Part shown: piece after piece, positions 31,330-43,442 of the stretch | How the letters are laid out: each line of letters starts with the position of its first letter | How positions within the stretch are numbered: position 1 is the first letter of the stretch | Assembly (NCBI GenBank): GCA_032718475.1 | Contig: JAUCBJ010008396.1 | Location: 1 to 64,000 of the forward strand | Source: Nemertoderma westbladi | Lineage: Eukaryota > Xenacoelomorpha > Nemertodermatida > Nemertodermatidae | Length of the DNA: 64,000 bases | Direction of reading: 5' to 3' | Notes under the pieces: model-generated | The model's input: only the letters and a program-made list of their open reading frames with translations | Databases searched by the model: none | Told to the model about the DNA's origin: nothing | Program-made: the position numbers and the translations under genes

Positions 31330-31500
31330 CTCTCCATTGAAAATTCAACGCAAATAACAGGTGATTACTTTCAAAAATAAAACTGTAACCTGTTCTATTG
31401 TGTTTAGATTATTGTTTTGGTTAAAATAACGTGCCACTGTAACATGCTCCTTTCCCTGAATTGGGAATATGATATTGAGGTGAGATATTAATTCGCAAAG
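31330..31500 (+). repeat. Dispersed repeat copy containing one 68-bp unit
   Basis: Contains AAATAAAACTGTAACCTGTT followed by TTGTTTTGGTTAAAATAACG and CTGTAACATGCTCCTTTCCC, matching 47990-48125 and, in part, 57420-57530 and the 6953 array. Lies in the intron just before the exon at 31573. Confidence 0.75.
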
Positions 31501-31572
31501 ATGGGATTTGTCTGTCTGCAGTCTTGTACGCTACCTACCATTTCAGATTTATTTTCTATTCATTTTCAACAG

Positions 31573-31755
31573 GCGCTGCGCAATGTGATCTGTGCCAACC
31601 TGGATACTTCTCACCCGGTTCAGGGTTCAATTCATGCGAACCGTGCACACCAGGCACGGCCCAGAATAAAGCGGGCCAGTTGCTATGCATACAATGTCAG
31701 CCTGGATTCTACACCAACAACAGCGGCAGCCCTACTTGCACTAAATGCAGTAAAG
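31573..31755 (+). CDS. Exon, GCC2/GCC3-like Cys-rich repeats
   Basis: Acceptor TTTTCAACAG ending at 31572, donor AAAG|GTAAAA at 31756; 183 bp, phase 1 in and out. Encodes AAQCDLCQPGYFSPGSGFNS, CEPCTPGTAQNKAGQLLC, then QPGFYTNNSGSPTCTKC. A copy of the dispersed 68-bp-unit repeat lies just upstream in the intron. Confidence 0.88.
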
Positions 31756-32084
31756 GTAAAATCGCCAAGTACATTTTTATTATTATGGATCTTGATGGGG
31801 TTGTTTTCAGGTAGAGAGAGGGTGAGAGTTGAATGTGAATGTTAAAATTATGGAAGAATTGAAGCGCCATACTGTAGTACGAGATTTGGTCTGACTATAT
31901 GGCAGATCTACCCCCGTTGAGAGTTGTAGTTCGCTAAAAGAGCTGTCTTGCTACTGTGGAGATTTGTAATACAGACGTGATTCTTAAGCGCATTCTAGAC
32001 CAAAGAGGGATACTCTTTCAATCACAGAGTAAGTTCCATATGAAATATGAAACATATGAAATACAAGCAGGGGCAGACTGATTG

Positions 32085-32960
32085 ACTGAAATCAGGGAGT
32101 TCCCGAAGAAAGGTAACTAACCTCTTACAGTATTGGTAATATCATAGTAAATAGCCTGATCTCGATCACATCAATGCTATTTAACAGAATTGTGTTGAAT
32201 CGCTACAAGGGATCCTGTTGAATGACTCTTCTATAGGAATCAGAATGGTTTACATAAAGGGAGATAACTAGTGGAGGATCATTGAGGATCCATCCTAAAA
32301 GAAGTGCAGTATTTTTGTAGACCTTTTCACGTTATTTGACTGTGTCAAGACCAAACATGTTCACAATTCTCAAACACCATGGCATTCCTCATGAAATCAT
32401 TTATATATTCAGATAGTTAAATTTATATGGTTCAATGACATACTTTTCCATACTTTTTACAGATTTATTGGAATTTTTTGGGTGTCTTTCATTCCTTCAC
32501 ATTAGCCGCATTTATCTTCATATGTGGATCACCAGCCAAACAGATATCTCAGATTTCAACATAGCTGAACACATTGATGTTCTGTCAGCATCATAAAAAG
32601 CATCGAAGTTGTTGATGTTACATACCTTAGAAGCTACATCCAATGTTACTAATTTTGTGAAATATAAGAATACCAAACTCCTGACAATAAATACAAATTC
32701 TGAACAGCATTTAATCAATATAAAATACACAACAAACTTCTCTAGATGTCTCTGTAGGCCATGAGTAAGATTTCTGCTATCTGGTCTCCATGTATAAGGA
32801 ATTCCGCAGAAGACCACCACATCCGCAAATGGAACGCATCAGCCCAGTTTTGTACCTTAAAAGTGCCTTTTTTCCGTGCTGCAAATGCCTATGATGCTGC
32901 ATGAGAAACTGGGCTCTCATTGCTGGAGACACCAAATCCCTATTTGGCACAAATACCACA
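32085..32960 (+). pseudogene. Heavily decayed RTE-like reverse transcriptase
   Basis: TTCCCGAAGAAAGGTAACTA, GATCTCGATCACATCAATGC and AGGAATCAGAATGGTTTACA align with CCCAAGAAGGGCAACCTAAC, ATCTCGATTGCTGCAAAGCT and GGAAATCAGAATGGGTTCCG of the 8026 element. Later parts (ACACCAAATCCCTATTTGGC near 32928) match the C-terminal region. No frame is left. Confidence 0.75.
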
Positions 32961-33938
32961 ATGTTATAAATCATGTGGGGCGAGCCACGAAGTGAGTGAG
33001 CCTTAGCGTAGGGGTACCATTAATCAACCTGTCGTTCTGTGGGGCGAGCCACGAAGTGAGTGAGCCTTAGCGTAGGGGTACCATTAATCAACCTGTCGTT
33101 CTGTCGTTCTGTCGTTCTGTCGCGTTTTTTTTCAGTATTCTATTTTAAACGTTAATAACTCGGCCAATCCTTGATGAAATCTATCCAAACTTGGTACACA
33201 TGTTGTTTGGCAAAAGTTTGAAAGTTTTCCAAGTAGAATTTGTGTGGGGCCTTCGTGCAGCATCAGTGTAACTGTTATTGCAGTTATAATAAATTTATTT
33301 ATCCAAATTTAAAATGCGTTAAATTATTATTACTGTAGGATAAATCAGCTGGGTTTCTGGACAAATTTTGCAATACATTGGGGCAGTCTGCATGTACCAT
33401 GTGTACCGGTACTGTCAGGCTGTACTCAATCCCTGAATCGAGAATCCTGCAATCCACAATCAGTCAATACTGCAATACTGGTCAGCCGGTACCATACACT
33501 GCAGACATGCCATATCATGTAATCTAATTAAAGCAACCGGCAACCCTTGCGGTGATTATAGTTTAGCGTTTAGGCCTAATTCAGTAATTAGCCCAGTACC
33601 GGCACCGGTAATAATAATATAATAGTTTAGATAGTTACCGCTAATCATTCAGTTATTGGCACGGTACACCGTATTGCTGTACTGCCGTTGTAGTGCGCAC
33701 CGTAGGTACCACCCTACTACCGGTACCGGCTGACCGGTGGCAACCAGCACTTGCAGACTTGCACAGCAACAGCACTACCGGCGATACACAGGTTGGAATT
33801 TATGTAGAGTTTGCTCAACAGTACAGATATAAAATAGTTATCTAAATTATATATATTGCTATTGACAAGTATTGAAATATATACCGTTATTCGTGTTATC
33901 AGTATTTGCAACATCTGACATTGAAGAGGTGAGAGAAG

Positions 33939-34397
33939 ATGAATACCGGCACTCAACAAAACCAACGCTTATCACAGGTCGGTATGGTTACCTCGAAACC
34001 GGCGCGACTGTCCACTCGAATACAACTTCAAAACACAAACGCCAACAATAAACTGAAAGCGAATCGAACGTCTTCAGAAGAATCTGTCATTGGGACGAAG
34101 AAAAGGAAGCCGAAACCACGGGAATGGACCACAGCTAAGATTGAATGCTCCCTTTGTCAGAGTTCCTGGACCGAAATTGAAACACCAATTGCCGATGGGC
34201 TTGATCTCTCAAACCAAAACTTCCTCTGCGGGGTTTGCGCGGCAGTAAAGATTGAAAGTCTGGAAGCTGGCATCCCTAGGTATTATTATTATAAAGAGCG
34301 TCAGCCTGCGTTTAATAAATATATTTTAATACAAAACAGGTCGAACGCAAAGAGGCTTATAATGAAGACGAGTACTGCATTGATTATATTCCTATAA
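33939..34397 (+). CDS. Hypothetical protein with CxxC-x22-CxxC zinc finger
   Basis: 152 codons with ATG in fair context (GAGAAGATGA). A Thr/Asn/Lys-rich N-terminus (about 1-65, with a basic cluster KKRKPKPREW) leads to CSLC ... CGVC at about residues 71-100, a PHD- or treble-clef-like finger with DGLDLSNQNF between. After residue about 115 (GIPR) the sequence turns AT-rich. A donor-like AG|GTATTA at 34278 suggests that the real exon ends there. It lies inside the candidate transposon and may be its N-terminal exon; alternatively a host exon. Confidence 0.4.
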   Translation: MNTGTQQNQRLSQVGMVTSKPARLSTRIQLQNTNANNKLKANRTSSEESVIGTKKRKPKPREWTTAKIECSLCQSSWTEIETPIADGLDLSNQNFLCGVCAAVKIESLEAGIPRYYYYKERQPAFNKYILIQNRSNAKRLIMKTSTALIIFL

Positions 34398-34499
34398 ACC
34401 ACCTGGCTTTGCATATTGAACGTGCGTTTGGAAATAGGTTCGTGCTACCCTTCCGTGCGTGGTAGATGTCGCGGTTATGTATTGGTGGGTGGGAAGGGA

Positions 34500-34510
34500 G
34501 GGGGGGGGGG
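34500..34510. repeat. G run
   Basis: A G-rich tract of about ten G at the start of the right-hand block of the transposon candidate; the second copy has G26 at the matching place (55650-55675). The position is homologous, so the tract length varies within one repeat family. Confidence 0.7.
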
Positions 34511-34934
34511 TGCAGATTAAAAGGGGTGAACACGTACTGTCCCCCTTTCTTAGATTAATTGGTGGTGTGGGTTAATCTCTCATAACCTGATTTTGTGATA
34601 CAGTCGCACAATTTTAATTTGTATCTCATAACTGGGCCTCGTGCTGCGCGAAGGCCCCACGAACGTGTAGATTAGACACACACAGTAATGTGCTATATAC
34701 ATTTATGGTTGTAACCCAATACCAACTCTCTACCTTGCTACCATGGTGAAAGCGTCATGAGTGCCAATAACTTTCCTTCACTGGCTGCTAAGGACACTGT
34801 TTTATTTCAACACGAGATACTATGATACGATATGATATGATATATTATTTATACGCCTTTTTAACTCATTGTATTTATGTTTTTATGTCAATATTTTTTC
34901 TGTTTTTTATTCAAAAGCTCTTTAAAATATGCAT

Positions 34935-34968
34935 AGAAAGGCGCTATATAAATAAATATATTATTATT
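34935..34968 (+). mobile_element. SINE 3'-end remnant
   Basis: AAAGGCGCTATATAAATAAA followed by TATTATTATTAT matches the 3' end of the tRNA-type SINE at 39634-39903 (AAAAGCGCTATATAAATAAC, ATT repeats). Confidence 0.5.
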
Positions 34969-35050
34969 ATCGTGCGGTTGTCCATGCCATATCCAACCAA
35001 TCTATCTTTCCGTTCCTCGGTTCCTTTACTCAGTTCCATCCTGATTCCAG

Positions 35051-35203
35051 GGTTTTTCAGTAACGGCCCGGGACACACAACATGCACACCATGTTCAGAG
35101 GGGTTCTTTCAAGATCAAACAGGACAGGTAATGTGCAGAATGTGCAGGCCTGGATATTTCGCAAACACAACAGCTTCTACACATTGTATACCGTGTGATA
35201 AAG
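35051..35203 (+). CDS. Exon, GCC2/GCC3-like Cys-rich repeats
   Basis: Acceptor TGATTCCAG ending at 35050, donor AAAG|GTTTGT at 35204; 153 bp, phase 1 in and out. Encodes FFSNGPGHTTCTPCSEGFF, then GQVMCRMCRPGYFANTTAS and CIPCDKG. Confidence 0.87.
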
Positions 35204-35315
35204 GTTTGTATTTATTCGACATAATGTATACCTGGGACTGTAACCTGTGACCAGGTTGTTATTATTACTAAAAAAAATATTTCATTTATATAACAACATT
35301 TCATATAATTTACAG

Positions 35316-35424
35316 GTACCCACAGTAATTCGAACGGGACAGGATGTGACCTTTGTAAACCCGGTTATTTCAGCCCTTACGGGATGTCTAAATGCTTGCC
35401 GTGTGAGATGGGTGCATATTGCAA
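35316..35424 (+). CDS. Exon, GCC2/GCC3-like Cys-rich repeat
   Basis: Acceptor AATTTACAG ending at 35315, donor TGCAA|GTTAGT at 35425; 109 bp, phase 1 in and phase 2 out, the only phase change in the repeat region. Encodes GTGCDLCKPGYFSPYGMSKC and LPCEMGAYC. The phase-2 end fits an acceptor at 35600-35601 rather than the nearby CAG at 35609, as described for the next exon. Confidence 0.82.
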
Positions 35425-35601
35425 GTTAGTGTTAAAATAGTTTTATTGAATATACAATAAGACCTTTGCTCTTTGATATGGATGTTCCCCTGTACAGTAA
35501 TCAACAATATGCATCTTAGATATAGATACATTAAATGTTAAATATATGATTTAAATAAATTTATATTACAAACCATTTTTAAATCATGTAATTTATTATA
35601 G

Positions 35602-35690
35602 TATTACAGGATGCAGCCACTGCACAAACTGTCCTGCTGGACAGGAATCTACCACCCCGCATTCGACTACCTGTCAGTTGTGTCCACCAG
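35602..35690 (+). CDS. Exon whose donor founds the 21-bp minisatellite
   Basis: Phase-2 entry needs the acceptor TTTATTATAG at 35592-35601. This creates an N-I-T sequon across the junction and keeps the frame CSHCTNCPAGQESTTPHSTT then CQLCPPG. The donor is TGTCCACCAG|GTTAGT at 35691. Twelve exonic bases plus the donor are the repeat unit of the following array. Intronic readthrough hits an in-frame TAG inside GTTAGT at once. Confidence 0.82.
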
Positions 35691-37485
35691 GTTAGTTAAT
35701 GTGTCCACCAGGTTAGTAAATATTGTGTCCACCAGGTTAGTTGATGTGTCCACCAGGTTAGTTGATGTGTTCACCAGGTGTGTTGATGTGTCCACCAGGT
35801 TAGTTGATGTGTCCACCAGGTTAGTTGATGTGTCCACCAGGTTAGTTGATGTGTTCACCAGGTTTGTTGATGTGTCCACCAGGTTAGTTGATGTGTCCAC
35901 CAGGTTAGTTGATGTGTTCTCCAGGTTAATGATGTGTCTACCAGGTTAGTTGATGTGTCTACCAGGTTAGTTGATGTGTCCACCAGGTTAGTTGATGTGT
36001 CCACCAGGTTTGTTGATGTGTCCACCAGGTTAGTTGATGTGTCCACCAGGTTAGTTGATGTGTTCTCCAGGTTAATGATGTGTCTACCAGGTTAGCTGAT
36101 GTGTCTACCAGGTTAGTTGATGTATCCTCCAGGTTAGTTGATGTGTCCACCTGGTTGGTTAATGGGTCCACCAGGTTTAGTTAATGTGTCCACCAGGTTA
36201 GTTAATGTGTCCACAAGGTTAGTTGATGTGTCCACCAGGTTAGTTAATGTGTCCACCAGGTTAGTAAATATTGTGTCCACCAGGTTAGTTAATGTGTCCA
36301 CCAGGTTAGTAAATATTGTGTCCACCAGGTTAGTTGATGTGTCCACCAGGTTAGTTGGTGTGTTCACCAGGTTTGTTAATGTGTCCACCAGGTTAGTTGA
36401 TGTGTCCACCGGGTTAGTTGATGTGTTCTCCAGGTTAATGATGTGTCTACCAGGTTAGTTGATGTGTCTACCAGGTTAGTTGATGTGTCCACCAGGTTAG
36501 TTGATGTGTCCACCAGGTTTGTTGATGTGTCCACCAGGTTAGTTGATGTGTCCACCAGGTTAGTTGATGTGTTCTCCAGGTTAATGATGTGTCTACCAGG
36601 TTAGTTGATGTGTCCACCTGGTTGGTTAATGGGTCCACCAGGTTTAGTTAATGTGTCCACCAGGTTAGTTAATGTGTCCACAAGGTTAGTTGATGTGTCC
36701 ACCAGGTTAGTTAATGTGTCCACCAGGTTAGTAAATATTGTGTCCACCAGGTTAGTTAATGTGTCCACCAGGTTAGTTAATGTGTCTACCAGGTTAGTTA
36801 ATGTGTCCTCCAGGTTAATGATGTGTCCACCAGGTTAGTTAATGTGTCCACCAGGTTAGTTAATGTGTCTACCAGGTTAGTTAATGTGTCCTCCAGGTTA
36901 ATAATGTGTCCACCAGGTTATTTGATGTGTCAACCAGGTTAGTTAATGTGTCCACCAGGTTAGTAAATATTGTGTCCACCAGGTTAGTTGATGTGTCCAA
37001 AAGGTTAGTTGATGTGTTCTTCAGGTTAATGATGTGTCTACCAGGTTAGTTGATGTGTCCACCAGGTTAGTTGATGTGTCCAAAAGGTTAGTTGATGTGT
37101 TCTTCAGGTTAATGATATGTCTACCAGGTTAGTTGATGTATCCTCCATGTTAGTTGATGTGTCCACCTGGTTGGTTAATGGGTCCACCAGGTTTAGTTAA
37201 TGTGTCCACCAGGTTAGTTAATGTGTCCACAAGGTTAGTTGATGTGTCCACCAGGTTAGTTGATGTGTCCACCAGGTTAGTTAATGTGTCCACCAGGTTA
37301 GTAAATATTGTGTCCACCAGGTTAGTTGATGTGTCCACCAGGTTAGTTGATGTGTCCACCAGGTTAGTTAATGTGTCCACCAGGTTAGTAAATATTGTGT
37401 CCACCAGGTTAGTTGATGTGTCCGCCAGGTTAGTTAATGTGTCCACCGGGTTAGTTTTTTGTGTCCACCAGGTTAGTTGATGTGT
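35691..37485. repeat. 21-bp minisatellite array 1, starting at the splice donor of exon 35602-35690
   Basis: Units of GTTAGTTGAT plus GTGTCCACCAG, with variants (GTTAGTAAATATT, TTCTCCAG, TCTACCAG). The first unit begins at the first intron base, and the block TGTGTCCACCAG equals the last 12 exonic bases, so each unit rebuilds the exon-intron junction. Long ORFs on both strands (VDTSTNL and VSTRLVD) are only readings of the repeat. Confidence 0.93.
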
Positions 37486-38575
37486 CTACTAGCGTACCAG
37501 GTTAGTTGTTAAAGCTTTTGCGGCAAAAATGTGTCGTTTTTGTGCAATTCGCGAACTACTCTAAAAAGGCCAGCATTGTTCCAAGGTGTTGGAGAAAGTA
37601 TAGACTTATGCCCTCTAGCGTCTGTCTAAGTACAGAGCTAGCATGACGAAATTTGCCAGCTGTTTCTTTTTGCGTAGCGCCTGTGTTATATTTTGGCCAA
37701 TCAGCGCCATTTTCAATTTACCTGCCTTTGTTGACATATAAAAATGACGCAATGCGACAAATCCTTTACTTCCTGACTTTCTGACTTTGCCCAGAACATT
37801 AGCGGTCAGAGAGAATCATAGAACGCAAATCTATTAACTTTCCACTCAAACTGTCTGACTCCTTCATTCACTTCCTGACTTCTGACTGCTGACACTGCCG
37901 GCACCGCATACCATATACTGTTTTATGCTGTTATTATATGCTGTGTTTGTAACTCATTTTATTAATGCTTATATTTGGGAGAATACTTATGAATAATCGA
38001 TAATTCCCCTGACTTTCTTGACTATTGAGGTAAGCAGTAGGGGACATTAGTAACAATTGCTTGGCTCAAATTACAGTGGTTTGTATGAATACATGCTATT
38101 TCATAACCCCCAACGTACGTGAGCTAAATTTATCCTTATATGTGAGTAAAATTGGTGACAGTCGGCAAATTAGGGTGTTTCAGTATTATTGTTAGTTACG
38201 TGAGTGGGAAGGATTAATAATACATTCCTAAAGAATGTAAACATTTGCGTTATCTCATGACCATCCGTTGTAATTAGTATAAGTCATAACTCTGCATGGT
38301 ATTTAAAGCGCAGCATCTAAAGAAACTGTTGGTATTTCCATGAAAATAAACATAGTATTTGGAGATTATATAGTAGAGATCAATCGAATAATACAAAGTA
38401 GCCAACCCCTCTCTCTGCCATAGAATCCAGTCTCCCACATCCGGTGGGTCATACGCCGCGCTATACTGGCTTCGGCTGTGTTCATATTTTGTACGGGCTG
38501 TCAGGCAACATATGACACATAAATTAGCAGGTTAAACTGTTAAAGGTCTAAAAGCGCGAACATTAGTTGATGGGT
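37486..38575. other. Unique spacer inside the minisatellite, with promoter-like elements
   Basis: Non-repetitive 1.09 kb flanked by near-identical 23-bp repeats (CTACTAGCGTACCAGGTTAG and CAACTAACGTACCAGGTTAG). It holds TTGGCCAATCAGCG (a CCAAT box) at about 37696 and ACATATAAAAATG (TATA-like) at about 37734, then TCC/CTGACTT-rich sequence and a donor-like GAG|GTAAGC at about 38030. No long ORF. It could be a solo LTR or a captured promoter. The second copy is 41025-42114. Confidence 0.5.
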
Positions 38576-41024
38576 CTCAACTAACGTACCAGGTTAGTTG
38601 ATGGGTCTACCAGGTTAGTTGAAGGGTCTACCAGGTTAGTTGATGTGTCCAACAGGTTAATGATGTGTCCACGAGGTTAGTTGATGGATCTACCAGTTTA
38701 GTTGATGTGTCCAACAGGTTAATGATGTGTCCACCAGGTTAGTTAATGTGTCCACCTGGTTAGTTGATGGGTCCAACAGGTTAATGATGTGTCCACCAGG
38801 CTAGTTGATGTATCCTCCAGGTTAATGATGTGTCTACCAGATCAGTTGATGTGTCCACCAGGTTAGTTGATGTATCCTCCAGGTTAATGATGTGTCTACC
38901 AGGTTAGTTGATGTGTCCACCAGGTTAGTTGATGTGTCCACCAGGTTAGTTAATGTGTCTACCAGGTTTGTTGACGTGTCCACCAGGTTAGTTGATGTGT
39001 CCACCAGGTTAGTTGATGTATCCTCCAGGTTAATGATGTGTCCACCAGGTTAGTTGATGTGTCAACCAGGTTAGTTAATGTGTCTACCAGGTTTGTTGAT
39101 GTGTCCACCAGGTTAGTTGATGTGTCCACCAGGTTAGTTGATGTATCCTCCAGGTTAGTTGATGTGTCCACCAGGTTAGTTGATGTGTCCACCAGGTTAG
39201 TTGATGTATCCTCCAGGTTAATGATGTGTCCACCAGGTTAGTTGATGTGTCAACCAGGTTAGTTAATGTGTCTACCAGGTTTGTTGATGTGTCCACCAGG
39301 TTAGTTGATGTGTCCACCAGGTTAGTTGATGTATCCTCCAGGTTAGTTGATGTGTCCACCAGGTTTGTTGATGTTTCCACCAGGTTAGTTGATGTGTCCA
39401 CCAGGTTAGTTGATGTATCCACCAGGTTAGTTGATGTGTCAACCAGGTTAGTTAATGTGTCTACCAGGTTTGTTGATGTGTCCACCAGGTTAGTTGATGT
39501 GTCCACCAGGTTAGTTGATGTATCCTCCAGGTTAGTTGATGTGTCCACCAGGTTAGTTGATGTATCCTCCAGGTTAATGATATGTCTACCAGGTTAGTTG
39601 ATGTGTCCACCAGGTTAGTTGATGGGTCTACCATGTGGTATGTCGCAGTGTGCGAGTGGATACGGCGCCTGAACTGCTTACACAATAGTGTTTGGTGGTT
39701 CAGGTTCGAATCCGACTAAAGGCTGTAGAAATTTCGCACTTTTGTGTCCCTAGGCAAGACACTTTAGACATTAGTGCCTACGCCAACCCAGCGGTATAAT
39801 GGGAACCTGGCTTTGCTGGGGTAATGATAATAAAAGCGCTTTGAGTATGCTGAGCGTAGAAAAGCGCTATATAAATAACCAATATAATTATTATTATTAT
39901 TATTACCAGGTTAGTTGATGTGTCTACCAGGTTAGTTGATATGTCCACCAGGTTAGTTGATGTGTCCACCAGGTTAGTTGATGTGTCCTCCATGTTAATG
40001 ATGTGTCTACCAGGTTAGTTGATGTGTCCACCAGGTTAGCTAATGTGTCCACCAGGTTTGTTGATGTGTCCACCAGGTTAGTTGATGTGTCCACCAGGTT
40101 AGTTGATGTGTTCTCCAGGTTAATGATGTGTCTACCAGGTTAGTTGATGTGTCCACCTGGTTGGTTAATGGGTCCACCAGGTTTAGTTAATGTGTCCACC
40201 AGGTTAGTTAATGTGTCCACAAGGTTAGTTGATGTGTCCACCAGGTTAGTTAATGTGTCCACCAGGTTAGTAAATATTGTGTCCACCAGGTTAGTTAATG
40301 TGTCCACCAGGTTAGTTAATGTGTCTACCAGGTTAGTTAATGTGTCCTCCAGGTTAATGATGTGTCCACCAGGTTAGTTAATGTGTCCACCAGGTTAGTT
40401 AATGTGTCTACCAGGTTAGTTAATGTGTCCTCCAGGTTAATAATGTGTCCACCAGGTTATTTGATGTGTCAACCAGGTTAGTTAATGTGTCCACCAGGTT
40501 AGTAAATATTGTGTCCACCAGGTTAGTTGATGTGTCCAAAAGGTTAGTTGATGTGTTCTTCAGGTTAATGATGTGTCTACCAGGTTAGTTGATGTGTCCA
40601 CCAGGTTAGTTGATGTGTCCAAAAGGTTAGTTGATGTGTTCTTCAGGTTAATGATATGTCTACCAGGTTAGTTGATGTATCCTCCATGTTAGTTGATGTG
40701 TCCACCTGGTTGGTTAATGGGTCCACCAGGTTTAGTTAATGTGTCCACCAGGTTAGTTAATGTGTCCACAAGGTTAGTTGATGTGTCCACCAGGTTAGTT
40801 GATGTGTCCACCAGGTTAGTTAATGTGTCCACCAGGTTAGTAAATATTGTGTCCACCAGGTTAGTTGATGTGTCCACCAGGTTAGTTGATGTGTCCACCA
40901 GGTTAGTTAATGTGTCCACCAGGTTAGTAAATATTGTGTCCACCAGGTTAGTTGATGTGTCCGCCAGGTTAGTTAATGTGTCCACCGGGTTAGTTTTTTG
41001 TGTCCACCAGGTTAGTTGATGTGT
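38576..41024. repeat. 21-bp minisatellite array 2
   Basis: Same unit family as array 1, interrupted by one SINE (39634-39903). Variants TCCTCCAG and TCTACCAG form higher-order patterns. Confidence 0.93.
39634..39903 (+). mobile_element. tRNA-derived SINE, copy 1
   Basis: The head GGTATGTCGCAGTGTGCGAG ... CAGGTTCGAATCCGAC has a tRNA A-box-like region and a perfect B box (GGTTCGAATCC). The tail is AAAAGCGCTATATAAATAAC plus (ATT)n. TACCA flanks it at 39629-39633 and 39904-39908, so it inserted into a TCTACCAG repeat unit. Confidence 0.82.
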
Positions 41025-43172
41025 CTACTAGCGTACCAGGTTAGTTGTTAAAGCTTTTGCGGCAAAAATGTGTCGTTTTTGTGCAATTCGCGAACTACTC
41101 TAAAAAGGCCAGCATTGTTCCAAGGTGTTGGAGAAAGTATAGACTTATGCCCTCTAGCGTCTGTCTAAGTACAGAGCTAGCATGACGAAATTTGCCAGCT
41201 GTTTCTTTTTGCGTAGCGCCTGTGTTATATTTTGGCCAATCAGCGCCATTTTCAATTTACCTGCCTTTGTTGACATATAAAAATGACGCAATGCGACAAA
41301 TCCTTTACTTCCTGACTTTCTGACTTTGCCCAGAACATTAGCGGTCAGAGAGAATCATAGAACGCAAATCTATTAACTTTCCACTCAAACTGTCTGACTC
41401 CTTCATTCACTTCCTGACTTCTGACTGCTGACACTGCCGGCACCGCATACCATATACTGTTTTATGCTGTTATTATATGCTGTGTTTGTAACTCATTTTA
41501 TTAATGCTTATATTTGGGAGAATACTTATGAATAATCGATAATTCCCCTGACTTTCTTGACTATTGAGGTAAGCAGTAGGGGACATTAGTAACAATTGCT
41601 TGGCTCAAATTACAGTGGTTTGTATGAATACATGCTATTTCATAACCCCCAACGTACGTGAGCTAAATTTATCCTTATATGTGAGTAAAATTGGTGACAG
41701 TCGGCAAATTAGGGTGTTTCAGTATTATTGTTAGTTACGTGAGTGGGAAGGATTAATAATACATTCCTAAAGAATGTAAACATTTGCGTTATCTCATGAC
41801 CATCCGTTGTAATTAGTATAAGTCATAACTCTGCATGGTATTTAAAGCGCAGCATCTAAAGAAACTGTTGGTATTTCCATGAAAATAAACATAGTATTTG
41901 GAGATTATATAGTAGAGATCAATCGAATAATACAAAGTAGCCAACCCCTCTCTCTGCCATAGAATCCAGTCTCCCACATCCGGTGGGTCATACGCCGCGC
42001 TATACTGGCTTCGGCTGTGTTCATATTTTGTACGGGCTGTCAGGCAACATATGACACATAAATTAGCAGGTTAAACTGTTAAAGGTCTAAAAGCGCGAAC
42101 ATTAGTTGATGGGTCTCTACTAACGTACCAGGTTAGTTGATGGGTCTACCAGGTTAGTTGAAGGGTCTACCAGGTTAGTTGATGTGTCCAACAGGTTAAT
42201 GATGTGTCCACGAGGTTAGTTGATGGATCTACCAGTTTAGTTGATGTGTCCAACAGGTTAATGATGTGTCCACCAGGTTAGTTAATGTGTCCACCTGGTT
42301 AGTTGATGGGTCCAACAGGTTAATGATGTGTCCACCAGGCTAGTTGATGTATCCTCCAGGTTAATGATGTGTCTACCAGATCAGTTGATGTGTCCACCAG
42401 GTTAGTTGATGTATCCTCCAGGTTAATGATGTGTCTACCAGGTTAGTTGATGTGTCCACCAGGTTAGTTGATGTGTCCACCAGGTTAGTTAATGTGTCTA
42501 CCAGGTTTGTTGACGTGTCCACCAGGTTAGTTGATGTGTCCACCAGGTTAGTTGATGTATCCTCCAGGTTAATGATGTGTCCACCAGGTTAGTTGATGTG
42601 TCAACCAGGTTAGTTAATGTGTCTACCAGGTTTGTTGATGTGTCCACCAGGTTAGTTGATGTGTCCACCAGGTTAGTTGATGTATCCTCCAGGTTAGTTG
42701 ATGTGTCCACCAGGTTAGTTGATGTGTCCACCAGGTTAGTTGATGTATCCTCCAGGTTAATGATGTGTCCACCAGGTTAGTTGATGTGTCAACCAGGTTA
42801 GTTAATGTGTCTACCAGGTTTGTTGATGTGTCCACCAGGTTAGTTGATGTGTCCACCAGGTTAGTTGATGTATCCTCCAGGTTAGTTGATGTGTCCACCA
42901 GGTTTGTTGATGTTTCCACCAGGTTAGTTGATGTGTCCACCAGGTTAGTTGATGTATCCACCAGGTTAGTTGATGTGTCAACCAGGTTAGTTAATGTGTC
43001 TACCAGGTTTGTTGATGTGTCCACCAGGTTAGTTGATGTGTCCACCAGGTTAGTTGATGTATCCTCCAGGTTAGTTGATGTGTCCACCAGGTTAGTTGAT
43101 GTATCCTCCAGGTTAATGATATGTCTACCAGGTTAGTTGATGTGTCCACCAGGTTAGTTGATGGGTCTACCA

Positions 43173-43442
43173 TGTGGTATGTCGCAGTGTGCGAGTGGAT
43201 ACGGCGCCTGAACTGCTTACACAATAGTGTTTGGTGGTTCAGGTTCGAATCCGACTAAAGGCTGTAGAAATTTCGCACTTTTGTGTCCCTAGGCAAGACA
43301 CTTTAGACATTAGTGCCTACGCCAACCCAGCGGTATAATGGGAACCTGGCTTTGCTGGGGTAATGATAATAAAAGCGCTTTGAGTATGCTGAGCGTAGAA
43401 AAGCGCTATATAAATAACCAATATAATTATTATTATTATTAT
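43173..43442 (+). mobile_element. tRNA-derived SINE, copy 2 (from segmental duplication)
   Basis: Same sequence and flanks as 39634-39903 at an offset of 3539 bp. A duplicate, not an independent insertion. Confidence 0.85.

Larger units (their letters stand above)
32975..34660. mobile_element. Candidate DNA transposon, copy 1 (with internal ORF)
   Basis: Starts GTGGGGCGAGCCACGAAGTG (the first 64 bp are tandemly duplicated at 33039) and ends GTGCTGCGCGAAGGCCCCAC. The inner block GTGGGGCCTTCGTGCAGCA at 33244 is the near reverse complement of the right end. A second copy at 54565-55803 has the same two ends but only about 0.1 kb between the inner blocks, so this looks like a full and an internally deleted member. 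No clear TSD was found, and the superfamily is unknown. Confidence 0.45.

Noticed and set aside
34822-35250. 142-codon ORF beginning in AT-rich DNA with hydrophobic start
   Set aside because: Only its last third is real coding sequence (exon 35051-35203). The start lies in intronic SINE remnant and AT-rich DNA, so it is not a signal peptide.
39634-39720. Functional tRNA gene
   Set aside because: A and B boxes are present, but the sequence does not close into a full cloverleaf with an acceptor stem and is followed by a SINE body and ATT tail.
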